A model generated the notes under the pieces. It saw only the letters and a program-made list of their open reading frames with translations. It was not told the origin of the DNA and did no database searches. Shown here one piece after another: positions 7,118 to 15,162 of a DNA stretch of 64,000 bases. The stretch is from Bradyrhizobium japonicum USDA 6 (GTDB lineage: Bacteria > Pseudomonadota > Alphaproteobacteria > Rhizobiales > Xanthobacteraceae), in the NCBI RefSeq assembly GCF_000284375.1, contig NC_017249.1, forward strand, positions 5,496,001 through 5,560,000. The letters run 5' to 3'. Made by a program: the position numbers and the translations under genes. The first letter of the stretch is position 1, and every line of letters begins with the position of its first letter.

Positions 7118-8959
7118 TTATCTAATCACGGATGGCCCCTGGTCCGGTAGCGCGACGTCGACGACGCGGAATTGCACGCGCTCTGCTCCCTGGTACCGGT
7201 CGACCGACAATGATCCCGCGACATGCAATTGCTGGCCGCGATTGGCGAGAAGTGCATTGCCGAGCTTCTGGCCGACCGAACGGAATGCAATACCGTTGAC
7301 GATCGAGCCGTCGCCAGACTTGAAGCGTAGCCTCAAATGCGCCTGTCCGACCTCGTCGGCATGGACGAGCTGATGCGATGGCAACGCCAGCACGACTTCC
7401 GGATTGCCGCTGCCGAAGGGACCGGCGCGGTTGAGCGTGGTCGCAAGCTCCGTCGTCACGGCGCGCGCGGACACCGCGCCGTCGACATAGAGCTCGTTGA
7501 CGTGGCGCGCCTCGGCAACGTCCTGCGCCAGCGCATTTTCGAGATAAGCGCGGAATTCGGCGAGCTTCTCCTTCCGCAACGTCACGCCAGCGGCCATCGC
7601 GTGGCCGCCGCCCTTCAGCAAGATGCCGTCAGTCACCGCCTGCCGTACCGCCTTGCCGAGATCGACGCCGGCGATGGAGCGGCCCGAGCCGGTACCGATG
7701 CCGCCGGGCTCCAGCGCAATCGCAAAGGCCGGTCGTGAAAACTTCTCCTTCAGGCGGGACGCGACGAGGCCGACCACGCCGGGATGCCACCCCTCGGAGG
7801 CCGTGACGATGACGCCAATCTTGTCCTCGAGCCCGATCGAGGCCAGCGCCTCGGCTTCCGCCTGCGCTTCGGCCGCCTGCTCGATGACGCGGCGCTCGCT
7901 GTTGAGGCGATCGAGCTCGGCCGCAATCCGCGCGGCCTCGACGCTGTCGCCTTCGAGCAAGAGCCGCACGCCGAGATCGGCGCGGCCGATGCGGCCGCCG
8001 GCATTGACGCGCGGCCCCAGCATGAATCCGAGATGCCAGGCCTCCGGTGGGCCGTTGAGTCGCGCCACGTCCATCAGCGCGGTGTGGCCGACATGGTCGC
8101 GCCGCCGCATCGCGATCAGGCCTTTTGCGACGAAGGCGCGATTGAGCCCGATCAGCGGTGCGACATCCGCAACCGTGCCGAGCGCGACGTGATGCAGCAT
8201 GCCGAGCAGATCGGGCTCGGGCATCTCGCTCGTCCAGAAGCCGCGCTGGCGCAGCTCGCGGTTGACGGCGACCAGCGTCACCAGCACGAGACCGACGGCG
8301 GCGAGATGGCCGAGGCCCGAGAGATCGTCGAGCCGGTTCGGATTGACCAGCGCATCGACCTCCGGCAGCTCCGTGCCGGCCTGGTGATGATCGATCACGA
8401 CCACGGACATGCCGAGGCGCTTGGCTTCCGCGAGCGGCTCGATGCTGGTGGTGCCGCAATCGACCGTGACGAGCAGCGTGGCGCCCTTGGCGGCCAGCGC
8501 GCGGATCGCTTCGGTGTTCGGGCCGTAGCCTTCGAAAATCCGGTCGGGAATGTGGATCAGCGGATCGAGCCCGCAATGGCGCAGATGCCAGGCCAGCAGC
8601 GCCGCCGAGGTCGCGCCGTCGACGTCGTAGTCGCCGAAGATCGCGACCTTCTCGCCGCGCATCGCCGCATCGGCGATCCGCTTCGCGGCGGCCTCCATTT
8701 CCGTCACAGTGTACGGATCCGGCAGCAGCTTGCGGATGGTCGGATCCAGGAAGTCGCTGACGCCATCGATGTCGATGCCGCGGCCCGCCAGCGCCCGCGC
8801 CAACAGCTCCGGCAGCTGGTGCCGCTGCACGATGGCGAGCGCCTTGGCCGCCCCGCGGGCATCCAGCCGGTCGAGCCAAAGCTTGTCGGTGAGCGAGCGC
8901 GCGACGCCCAGAAACGCCTGGGGCACTTCGACGGGCAAGGCGGTTGCGGGCGGCGTCAT
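7118..8959 (-). CDS. recJ: Single-stranded-DNA-specific exonuclease RecJ
   Basis: 613 aa, normal length. RecJ degrades single-stranded DNA 5' to 3' in RecF-pathway recombination and mismatch and base-excision repair. The DHH phosphoesterase motifs are present in order: GDYDVDGATSAAL, then VDCGTTS, then VVIDHHQA; the DHHA1 domain is marked by GGGHAMAAG. The start at 8959 (MTPPATALPVEVPQAF) was chosen because upstream sequence in the same frame does not look coding. In many alphaproteobacteria recJ directly follows glpX; here glpX lies 11 kb away on the same strand, with an accessory block between them. Confidence 0.95.
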   Translation of the reverse strand: MTPPATALPVEVPQAFLGVARSLTDKLWLDRLDARGAAKALAIVQRHQLPELLARALAGRGIDIDGVSDFLDPTIRKLLPDPYTVTEMEAAAKRIADAAMRGEKVAIFGDYDVDGATSAALLAWHLRHCGLDPLIHIPDRIFEGYGPNTEAIRALAAKGATLLVTVDCGTTSIEPLAEAKRLGMSVVVIDHHQAGTELPEVDALVNPNRLDDLSGLGHLAAVGLVLVTLVAVNRELRQRGFWTSEMPEPDLLGMLHHVALGTVADVAPLIGLNRAFVAKGLIAMRRRDHVGHTALMDVARLNGPPEAWHLGFMLGPRVNAGGRIGRADLGVRLLLEGDSVEAARIAAELDRLNSERRVIEQAAEAQAEAEALASIGLEDKIGVIVTASEGWHPGVVGLVASRLKEKFSRPAFAIALEPGGIGTGSGRSIAGVDLGKAVRQAVTDGILLKGGGHAMAAGVTLRKEKLAEFRAYLENALAQDVAEARHVNELYVDGAVSARAVTTELATTLNRAGPFGSGNPEVVLALPSHQLVHADEVGQAHLRLRFKSGDGSIVNGIAFRSVGQKLGNALLANRGQQLHVAGSLSVDRYQGAERVQFRVVDVALPDQGPSVIR

Positions 8960-9056
8960 GAGTCGAGACTGGCTTGAGGAACCCGGGAATCGGACTGGGC
9001 GTTGCGGCGATCGGCCGGCAATGACGATTGACCTGGAATCCCCCGGGATTTGCAAT

Positions 9057-9101
9057 GTCCGCGCCGCACAAAGCGGTGGATTGCCGCTTTGCTGCGCGGA
9101 C
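9057..9101. promoter_or_regulatory. Compound stem-loop upstream of the soluble chemoreceptor
   Basis: An outer pair GTCCGCG (9057-9063) / CGCGGAC (9095-9101) encloses an inner pair CAAAGCGG (9069-9076) / CCGCTTTG (9084-9091). Together that is 15 paired bases with small bulges and a 7-base loop. It lies in the 283-base gap between recJ and the divergent chemoreceptor gene. It has no following T-run, so it may be a leader structure or a DNA-level element. The rest of this gap shows nothing I can name. Confidence 0.4.
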
Positions 9102-9242
9102 TGACTATCATTTGGGCATTCCGTGGAACAGCAAATTAAGCGGGCGTTAGGCGGAATCTTCGAAAAAGACTCGCATTCGATCTGTAATTCGTTGTTCCGG
9201 GTTCGTTGCAGATCAGGCCTCATTGCCAAGGGAAGCTCCCCG

Positions 9243-10319
9243 ATGTCTGCTGCGCTGGGTCTGAAAGCCAAGCCAATCGCCACTGAACCCGCTGATGACG
9301 ATTCCGATATCTCCGCGCTGATCAATCGCCTGACCGCGGAGGTCAACCAGATCGCGGTCGACAAGACCAAGGCGATCCAGCAGATCACCAACCAGATGAA
9401 GATGCTGGCGCTGAACGCGTTGATCGAGAGCTCACGCGCCGGCGCGCAAGGCGCCGGCTTCGCGGTGGTGGCGCAGGAGGTGCGCGGCGTCGGCCAGCAG
9501 GTCGAAACCATCGCGCGCGAGCTCGAAACCCAGCTGACGAAGCGCACCGGCGATCTCGTCGCCTCGATCGACCGCATGAGCCAGCGCTCGCGCGGCGAGC
9601 GCATGGTCGACCTGTCGCTCAACGCTATCGAGCTGATCGATCGCAACCTCTATGAACGCACCTGCGACGTGCGCTGGTGGGCGACCGACTCCGCCGTGGT
9701 CGATTGCGCGGCCTCGCCGAGCGCCGCAGCCGTCTCCCATGCCTCGCAGCGCCTCGGCGTGATCCTCGGCGCCTACACCGTCTATCTCGACCTCTGGCTC
9801 TGCGACCTCGACGGCAATGTGATCGCCAACGGCCGCGCCGACCGCTTTCGCGTCGTCGGCCAGAACGTCGCCCACACCAAGTGGTTTCGCGATGCGCGAA
9901 CCTTGCGCTCCGGCGACGACTATGTCGCCGGTGACGTCGAGAACCAGCCGCTGCTCGGCAATGCGCAAGTCGCGACCTATTGTGCCAGCGTCCGCGCCGG
10001 CGGCCAGGCCAACGGCGCGCCGATCGGCGTGCTCGCCATCCATTTCGACTGGGAGGCGCAGGCCCGCGCCATCGTGCAGGGCGTGCGCGTCGGCGACAGC
10101 GACAAGGCGCGCGTGCTGCTGGTCGATTCCAATCTGCGTGTCATCGCAGCGTCCGACGGCCAGGGCATTTTGAGCGAGCGCATCGCGATCTCGCTGAACG
10201 GCCAGCGCTCCGGATTCTATCATGACCGAACGGGCGCGCTGGTCGCGTTCCATGCGACGCCAGGCTACGAGACTTATCGCGGCCTCGGCTGGTACGGCGT
10301 GATCGTCTGCGGAGCGTGA
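9243..10319 (+). CDS. Soluble methyl-accepting chemotaxis-type protein with C-terminal Cache-like sensor
   Basis: 358 aa, with no transmembrane segment. The N-terminal 100 residues hold a short methyl-accepting signalling hairpin: TNQMKMLALNALIESSRAGA then GFAVVAQEVRGVG, the contact tip for CheA/CheW in chemoreceptors. A second part of about 200 residues resembles a Cache/PAS-type sensor (DLWLCDLDGNVIANGRADRF, then HTKWFRDARTL, then GVLAIHFDWEAQA). This reverses the usual order, has no HAMP domain, and has far shorter coiled-coil arms than usual. The start at 9243 has GGGAAG upstream; the frame extends further up without a better start. It probably senses a cytoplasmic ligand. Confidence 0.75.
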   Translation: MSAALGLKAKPIATEPADDDSDISALINRLTAEVNQIAVDKTKAIQQITNQMKMLALNALIESSRAGAQGAGFAVVAQEVRGVGQQVETIARELETQLTKRTGDLVASIDRMSQRSRGERMVDLSLNAIELIDRNLYERTCDVRWWATDSAVVDCAASPSAAAVSHASQRLGVILGAYTVYLDLWLCDLDGNVIANGRADRFRVVGQNVAHTKWFRDARTLRSGDDYVAGDVENQPLLGNAQVATYCASVRAGGQANGAPIGVLAIHFDWEAQARAIVQGVRVGDSDKARVLLVDSNLRVIAASDGQGILSERIAISLNGQRSGFYHDRTGALVAFHATPGYETYRGLGWYGVIVCGA

Positions 10320-10350
10320 CGACGTCATCACGAGACCTGTGAGCGGGGCA

Positions 10351-10376
10351 GCGCGACCGTCGAACGATGGTCGCGC
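10351..10376. terminator. Hairpin between convergent genes
   Basis: GCGCGACC (10351-10358) pairs with GGTCGCGC (10369-10376) around a 10-base loop, in the 80-base gap between the convergent chemoreceptor and TauE/SafE genes. There is no T-run, so termination is suggested only by position. Confidence 0.35.
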
Positions 10377-10399
10377 CGTGATGCGGCGCGACTTGCAGC

Positions 10400-11158
10400 C
10401 TATCCGAGATAGCCAGACACTCCGTCCCACAACAGCTTCAACGCCGTCACGGCCAGCAAGCCATGGCACGCCCGGTAAATCTGCCGCTGGTCCAGTCTTC
10501 CGTGCAGCCGCCAGCCGAGCCAAACGCCGCTGGGAATGGCAAAGAGGCACGCCGCCATCACGATCCAGACGTTGCCCGCCGGCCGCACCAGCAACAGCCA
10601 AGGTACCGCCTTGATCGCGTTGCCGACGGTGAAGAACAGGCTGGTCGTTCCCGCGTAGACCTCCTTGCTGAGGCCAAGCGGCAGGAGGTACATCGCCAGC
10701 GGCGGTCCGCCGGAATGCGCGACCATGGTCGTGACACCCGAGGCAAGACCGGCAGCAACCGCCTTCGGCGAAGAGCGCGGACGAATGACCACCTTCGGAT
10801 CACGCACGAGCCATATGCCAACGAAGCTCAACGTCACGACCGCCATCACGATCGCGACGGCGCGATGGTCCAATACACGGAACAAGAGATAGCCAAGGGC
10901 AATGCCGATCACGAGCCCGGGCAACAGCAGCACAAGGTCCGGCTTCGACCATGTCGAGGGCTTCCAGTAGCGCAACGCGAACAGGTCCATAGCGATGAAG
11001 AGTGGCGCGAGCAGGCCGCCGGCCGTGACCGGATCCATCACGCACGATAGCAACGGAATGCCGACGATGGAGAAGCCGCCGCCGAATGCGCCCTTCATGA
11101 AGCAGATCAGGAAGACGCCGGAAAAGGCGATGATCACCGTGGCGACCGTCAAATCCAT
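10400..11158 (-). CDS. TauE/SafE-family anion exporter, membrane protein
   Basis: 252 aa integral membrane protein with about eight hydrophobic helices. The two family half-repeats are visible: the first near FSGVFLICFMKGAFGGGFSIVGIPLL, the second near ASGVTTMVAHSGGPPLAMYLLPLGL, each with the Gly-rich GGG/GGP turn of TauE/SafE proteins. Members export sulfite, sulfoacetate or related organo-sulfur anions; the substrate here is unknown. It stands alone between a convergent chemoreceptor and a small gene on the same strand. Confidence 0.85.
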   Translation of the reverse strand: MDLTVATVIIAFSGVFLICFMKGAFGGGFSIVGIPLLSCVMDPVTAGGLLAPLFIAMDLFALRYWKPSTWSKPDLVLLLPGLVIGIALGYLLFRVLDHRAVAIVMAVVTLSFVGIWLVRDPKVVIRPRSSPKAVAAGLASGVTTMVAHSGGPPLAMYLLPLGLSKEVYAGTTSLFFTVGNAIKAVPWLLLVRPAGNVWIVMAACLFAIPSGVWLGWRLHGRLDQRQIYRACHGLLAVTALKLLWDGVSGYLG

Positions 11159-11231
11159 CTGCGCATCTCCATGCCCCTCACGCTCGCGCCTCGGCGCGCG
11201 TCACGCCGAAACATCGCGGGTGAGACTCGGC

Positions 11232-11405
11232 TCAGGTCGCGGTGAGGTCGTCATCGGTTGCTGTTGGGCCGGCGTCGGTCGACGTCGCTTGCGAGGTTCG
11301 AGGCGGCTCGGCCTTCGGCTGGAAAAAGAGGCCGGGCAGCACTGAAGGCAGGCCAAAGGTCATTCCGAGGAATGCCAGAAACACGTCAAGATAACTCACG
11401 CTCAT
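11232..11405 (-). CDS. Small membrane protein, 57 aa
   Basis: Start ATG at 11405 with a GGAG ribosome site seven bases upstream. One hydrophobic helix covers residues about 4-28 (YLDVFLAFLGMTFGLPSVLP), followed by a polar tail rich in Thr, Asp and Ala. The frame is open upstream, but those residues (Cys-rich, unlike the rest) look non-coding. It lies 73 bases upstream of the TauE/SafE gene on the same strand and could be co-transcribed. No family is recognised. Confidence 0.45.
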   Translation of the reverse strand: MSVSYLDVFLAFLGMTFGLPSVLPGLFFQPKAEPPRTSQATSTDAGPTATDDDLTAT

Positions 11406-11771
11406 TCTGTTGCTCCGCTTTGTCGGGCGCGACCACCTCTCGGTGCATTTGAGGGGCGATGCGCTGCAATATGAACCGGTACAAATCTCAGTACAATAAG
11501 AACATTGATCTCGGTGCACTTTTGCCTTCGCAGGAGCAGAGCAGATGCAGCAAACTTTGCACGTTGGACTCCGATCCGATCACGGCGGGCGCGGCGCCCA
11601 CCCCGTCGCAATGAGTCTTCTGAGCATTTTCCGGCAAGGCAGGCCGGTTACAGGCAAGAGCTTGCCGCATTGCTCGGCTACGCTGCGCTTCGCATCACGT
11701 TGGGCGGACGTGACGTGATCGGCCCACGGAGCTGGATCACTCGCGCTCGTCACATGCCGAGGAGACATGCC
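11406..11771. other. Gene-free stretch with a direct repeat
   Basis: 366 bases between two divergent genes. It holds a direct repeat GTACAA at 11479-11484 and 11491-11496 (12-base period, about one helical turn), a plausible site for a regulator of either neighbour. Frames cross the region, but none has a start and composition like its neighbours. No RNA gene was recognised. Confidence 0.4.
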
Positions 11772-12515
11772 ATGAAGATCGTCGTGATCGGCGGGACCGG
11801 ATTGATCGGATCCAAGCTCGTGACGAAGTTGAAACAGCACGGCCACGAGGCCGTAGCAGCCTCGCCGAAATCAGGCGTGAACGCCGTCACCGGGGAAGGC
11901 CTCGCAGCAGTCTTGGCTGGCGCGGATGTCGTCGTCGACGTTGCCAACGCGCCGTCCTGGGAGCCCGCCGCCGTGCTCGATTTCTTCCAGCGCTCGAGCA
12001 CAAACCTGGTCGCGGCAGAGGCGGCCGCAGGCGTGAAGCATCACGTGGCGCTGTCGATCGTGGGGACCGAACGGTCGCCCGACAATTCCTATTTCCGTGC
12101 CAAGCTCGCCCAGGAGAACATCATCAAATCCTCGTCGGTCCCCTACTCCATCGTTCGAGCCACCCAGTTCTTCGAATTCCTCGGCGCCATTGCCGAAACG
12201 GCCGTGGTCGAAGGAAAGATCGTCGTCCCGTCCGCACTGTTTCAGCCGATCGCGGCCGAAGACGTCGCTGATCGCCTCGCGGAGGTCGCCATGGGCCGGC
12301 CGCTTAATGGCACCATCGATATCGCGGGACCCGAGAAGGCCCCCTTCAATGAATTCATTGCGCGGCGCCTGAAGGCGTCCGGCGACGCCCGACCGGTGGT
12401 GGGAGACCCGAAGGCACCGTACTACGGCGCCCCCATCGACGACACGTCGCTGAACCCGCTCGGCGAGGCTCGGCTTGGAAAAACGCCGCTCGCAACGTGG
12501 CTCACAAGGCTGTGA
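11772..12515 (+). CDS. NAD(P)H-binding protein, NmrA/atypical SDR family
   Basis: 247 aa. The N-terminus MKIVVIGGTGLIGSKLV is a Rossmann dinucleotide site of the GxxGxxG type. The rest follows NmrA-like and NAD(P)H-dependent quinone or flavin reductases: HHVALSIVGTERSPDNSYFRAKLAQE carries a Tyr with Lys three residues on, then VPYSIVRATQFFEFLG. The start at 11772 follows GAGGAGA. The next gene, 51 bases on, is a secreted cupin, and the two are probably one transcript. Substrate and cofactor choice are open. Confidence 0.85.
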   Translation: MKIVVIGGTGLIGSKLVTKLKQHGHEAVAASPKSGVNAVTGEGLAAVLAGADVVVDVANAPSWEPAAVLDFFQRSSTNLVAAEAAAGVKHHVALSIVGTERSPDNSYFRAKLAQENIIKSSSVPYSIVRATQFFEFLGAIAETAVVEGKIVVPSALFQPIAAEDVADRLAEVAMGRPLNGTIDIAGPEKAPFNEFIARRLKASGDARPVVGDPKAPYYGAPIDDTSLNPLGEARLGKTPLATWLTRL

Positions 12516-12565
12516 GGATTCGCCAGACCTTCCATCACGACGACCACTGCAATGAAGGAAATCCC

Positions 12566-12979
12566 ATGCGCAGATTGCTGATCGCAACGGCGGTTTATGC
12601 CGCATCAATCCTGACGGGTCATGCCGCCGAACCGGCACCCCTGGCAAAAGTGACGGTCGTGTTCGACCAGGCGCTGCCTAACGTCCCAGGCAAGAGCATG
12701 AAGGGCGTGCTGGTCGAGTATGGCCCCGGAGGCTCCTCGCCGGCCCACATGCATCCGCGCTCCGCATTCATCTATGCGACCATCCTGGAAGGAGCGATCC
12801 GCAGTCAGGTCAATGACGAGCCCGCCAAAGTCTATCGCAAAGGAGAGAACTTCTTCGAAAAGCCCGGCGACCGCCACGCCATAAGCGCGAATGCCAGCGA
12901 TACCGAACCTGCGAAGCTGCTGGCTGTCTTCGTCGTGGATTCGGCAGACAAGGAGCTGGTCACGCCGATCACGAAGTAG
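12566..12979 (+). CDS. Secreted cupin-domain protein
   Basis: 137 aa with a signal peptide (MRRLLIATAVYAASILTGHA, cut before AEPAP) and a GAAGGA ribosome site. The single cupin domain shows motif 1 as PAHMHPRSAFIYATILEG (two His ligands) and motif 2 as GENFFEKPGDRHAISANAS. It is paralogous to the cupin at 1472-1975. It follows the NmrA-type reductase by 51 bases. The function is unknown; a periplasmic small-molecule binding or dioxygenase role is possible. Confidence 0.78.
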   Translation: MRRLLIATAVYAASILTGHAAEPAPLAKVTVVFDQALPNVPGKSMKGVLVEYGPGGSSPAHMHPRSAFIYATILEGAIRSQVNDEPAKVYRKGENFFEKPGDRHAISANASDTEPAKLLAVFVVDSADKELVTPITK

Positions 12980-12989
12980 CGCTGCCTCG

Positions 12990-13180
12990 TCACGCAGTGC
13001 GGCGCGCGGCCATCTCCGCGGCGAGCAGCAACGCGGCGCGGCTGGCGCCGATCGACGCGATGCCTTGCCGTGAAGGAGCACGAGGCGATCCTGAACGCGC
13101 TGCAGCGGCGCGATGGCGCCGGCCTCTCGCACATCCTGCGTGCGCATCTGCGCCACAAGCGCGAAGAGGTCTTGCGGCCG
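12990..13180 (+). pseudogene. Remnant of a GntR-type regulator (FCD domain end)
   Basis: In one frame, bases 13073-13180 read KEHEAILNALQRRD then LSHILRAHLRHKREEV, which closely follows the last helices of FCD ligand domains in GntR/FadR-type regulators. No matching DNA-binding domain or start lies upstream, and the frame reads on into unrelated sequence. It is therefore best seen as the decayed 3' end of a lost regulator. The rest of the 358-base gap (12980-13337) shows nothing else. The call rests on pattern memory and needs a profile search. Confidence 0.4.
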
Positions 13181-13337
13181 GGCTTTGCCGAGACGGACGG
13201 AACGACCTCGCGCTGCGGATCGCGTGAGGCGGGCTTGCCTGGCGAGCATTCGTTTGACCCATTCCGCGTCTGGCCTTCGCACCGCTTCACTGCGATAACC
13301 GCCCCGAAGATCGGTCATAAAATCAGGCGACGCCGCA

Positions 13338-13820
13338 ATGAACAAACCGCTGCCCTCAGACCCCGTCGCGCGTGCGACCTCCGACAGCACGGGAAGCGCG
13401 CCGCAAGGCGGCTTTGCCGATCTCGTTCCCGAACTCGGCGTGTCCAGCATTCAAGGCAGCCTGCCGTTCTGGCGCGACTTGCTCGGCTTCGAGCTCGCCT
13501 ATGATCGCCCCGATGCGCGATTTGCGTATCTCGTCAGGGGACGTCTGCAGGTCATGCTCTGCGAACTGAATGGACGCTGGGAGACGGCCGAATTGCAGCG
13601 GCCATTCGGACGCGGCGTCAATTTCCAGATGGTCGTCGAGCGCATTGATCCCATGCTGAGGGCTCTCGGCGATGCCAATTGGCCGCTCTACGAGCAGCCG
13701 AACGAAGCCTGGTATCGGGTCGGCGACCAGGAATTCGGCCAGCGTGAATTCCTCGTCCAGGATCCGGACGGTTACCTCGTGCGCTTCGTCGAACGCCTCG
13801 GCATGCGCACGCCATCCTGA
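13338..13820 (+). CDS. Glyoxalase/bleomycin-resistance (VOC) family protein
   Basis: 160 aa. After a variable N-terminus of about 25 residues comes the VOC pattern: LVPELGVSSIQGSLPFWRDLLGFELAYDR, then a second beta-alpha-beta-beta-beta module ending EFLVQDPDGYLVRFVERLG. This matches small bleomycin-binding or glyoxalase-like proteins. Metal ligands of true glyoxalase I (His/Glu) are only partly matched (final Glu is replaced by Val-Arg-Phe-Val-Glu context), so a binding role is as likely as catalysis. It stands alone before the metallo-hydrolase gene. Confidence 0.8.
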   Translation: MNKPLPSDPVARATSDSTGSAPQGGFADLVPELGVSSIQGSLPFWRDLLGFELAYDRPDARFAYLVRGRLQVMLCELNGRWETAELQRPFGRGVNFQMVVERIDPMLRALGDANWPLYEQPNEAWYRVGDQEFGQREFLVQDPDGYLVRFVERLGMRTPS

Positions 13821-13948
13821 CGCAAAAAGATTCGTCCAGTCCTGCCGCATCGCGCGATCAGGAGACACAATCGCGACACAATCATTGATTGCATTGCGAT
13901 GGCGCGCGAACAGTTGCGCAAAACAAAAGACAAAGGCGGAGGAAAGGC

Positions 13949-14920
13949 ATGACTATCGAGGTCTCACGTCGATCCCTGTTCGCATTGGGAGCTGGCCTCG
14001 GCGCCAGCGCAATGCTCGGCGGCAGCGCGCTTGCCCGCGCTCCCAAACTCGGCACCCAGACTCCCTACTGGCACCGCTTCGTTCTCGGCGATGCCGAAGT
14101 CACCGTCGTGTCCGACGGACCGCTGCCGCTCGGCGACCCCTCCGGGACGTTCACCGGCGTCCCCAAGGAAGAAGTGAAGAAGATGCTGGCGGACAATTTC
14201 CTGTCGCCGGACAACGTCGTGCTTGAGCAGAACTCCCCGATCGTCAACACCGGCGACAAGCTCATCCTGTTCGATACCGGCATGGGCAGTTCCAAGATGT
14301 TCGGCGCCACCACCGGCCGGCAGCAGAAGAGCATGACTGAGGCCGGCATCAAGCCGGCCGACATCGATGCCGTGGTCTGCTCGCATGCCCATATCGACCA
14401 CATCGGGGGCATCGTGGACGACGGCGGCAAGCCGCTGTTTCCGAACGCGCAGATCTACATCTCCCAGACCGATTTCGACTTCTGGACCGACGAAGGCAAG
14501 CTCGGCAGCGCGGCCAAGGACTTCGTCGTCCACGCCCGCAAGAACCTGCTGCCGGTCCGCGACCGCATCGTCTTCTTCAAGGACGGCCAGGAATTTTTGC
14601 CCGGCGTGCAGGCGATCGCCGCGCCCGGTCATACCGTCGGCCACACCATCTTCATGGTCTCGTCGGCCGGCAAGTCCTTTGCCTTCCTCGGCGACCTCTC
14701 GCACCATTCCGTGCTGCTGCTGGAGCGGCCGCGGATGGAATTCTCCTACGACACCGACCCGAAACAGGCGGCCGAGTCGCGCGTCAAGCTGCTGACGATG
14801 CTTGCTGCCAACAAGACGCCGGTGATGTCCTATCACTTCGCCTGGCCGGGCTACGGCCATGTCGCCAAAGCCGGTGACGGCTTCCATTACTATCCCGAAC
14901 CGATGCAGATGAGTTTGTAA
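13949..14920 (+). CDS. Tat-exported MBL-fold metallo-hydrolase
   Basis: 323 aa. The start at 13949 follows GGCGGAGGAAA. The N-terminus SRRSLFALGAGLGASAML is a twin-arginine signal, so the enzyme folds in the cytoplasm and is exported. The metal site HAHIDH lies at residues 146-151, with a third His in APGHTVGH and an Asp in FAFLGDLSHHS. The closest known groups are lactonase or arylsulfatase-like MBL proteins; quorum-signal lactonase activity is possible but unproven. A paralogue with the same layout is at 30625-31626. A copy of its last codons is found after the next gene. Confidence 0.85.
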   Translation: MTIEVSRRSLFALGAGLGASAMLGGSALARAPKLGTQTPYWHRFVLGDAEVTVVSDGPLPLGDPSGTFTGVPKEEVKKMLADNFLSPDNVVLEQNSPIVNTGDKLILFDTGMGSSKMFGATTGRQQKSMTEAGIKPADIDAVVCSHAHIDHIGGIVDDGGKPLFPNAQIYISQTDFDFWTDEGKLGSAAKDFVVHARKNLLPVRDRIVFFKDGQEFLPGVQAIAAPGHTVGHTIFMVSSAGKSFAFLGDLSHHSVLLLERPRMEFSYDTDPKQAAESRVKLLTMLAANKTPVMSYHFAWPGYGHVAKAGDGFHYYPEPMQMSL

Positions 14921-14932
14921 TCTTCAAGAACC

Positions 14933-14960
14933 GGTCCGGGCGGTGCACACTGCCCGGACC
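14933..14960 (+). terminator. Hairpin after the metallo-hydrolase gene
   Basis: GGTCCGGGC (14933-14941) pairs with GCCCGGACC (14952-14960), 13 bases after the stop codon. It has no clear T-run. Nearly the same hairpin, this time with TTTT, recurs at 15907-15939. Confidence 0.6.
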
Positions 14961-15004
14961 ATTGAACTGATGCGCACTCTCTGTCGTGTGGGGCATAAGC
15001 TGCA

Positions 15005-15022
15005 TTCGGCTCACGAGCCGAA
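15005..15022. promoter_or_regulatory. 18-bp palindrome upstream of the alpha/beta hydrolase
   Basis: TTCGGCTCACGAGCCGAA is a perfect inverted repeat with eight-base arms and a two-base centre, about 140 bases before the hydrolase start. The size suits a dimeric regulator. No regulator gene is adjacent, and no -35/-10 pair of good quality was found next to it. Confidence 0.35.
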
Positions 15023-15162
15023 CTTGCTCAATTTCGCATTCGCCCGATTATCCTTACGACCCTCTGTCAGCTGACGTGATCGCGCGTTAGACGTGGAGCC
15101 CCGCCGCTTCGCGCTCCGCGAGCACCTCGGCTCGCCGTTGCGCATCCAACGGAGACCATCTC

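Noticed and set aside
11505-11771. In-frame upstream extension of the NmrA-type gene
   Set aside because: The extension is Arg-rich and has no good start; the ATG at 11772 directly opens the Rossmann motif and has a ribosome site.
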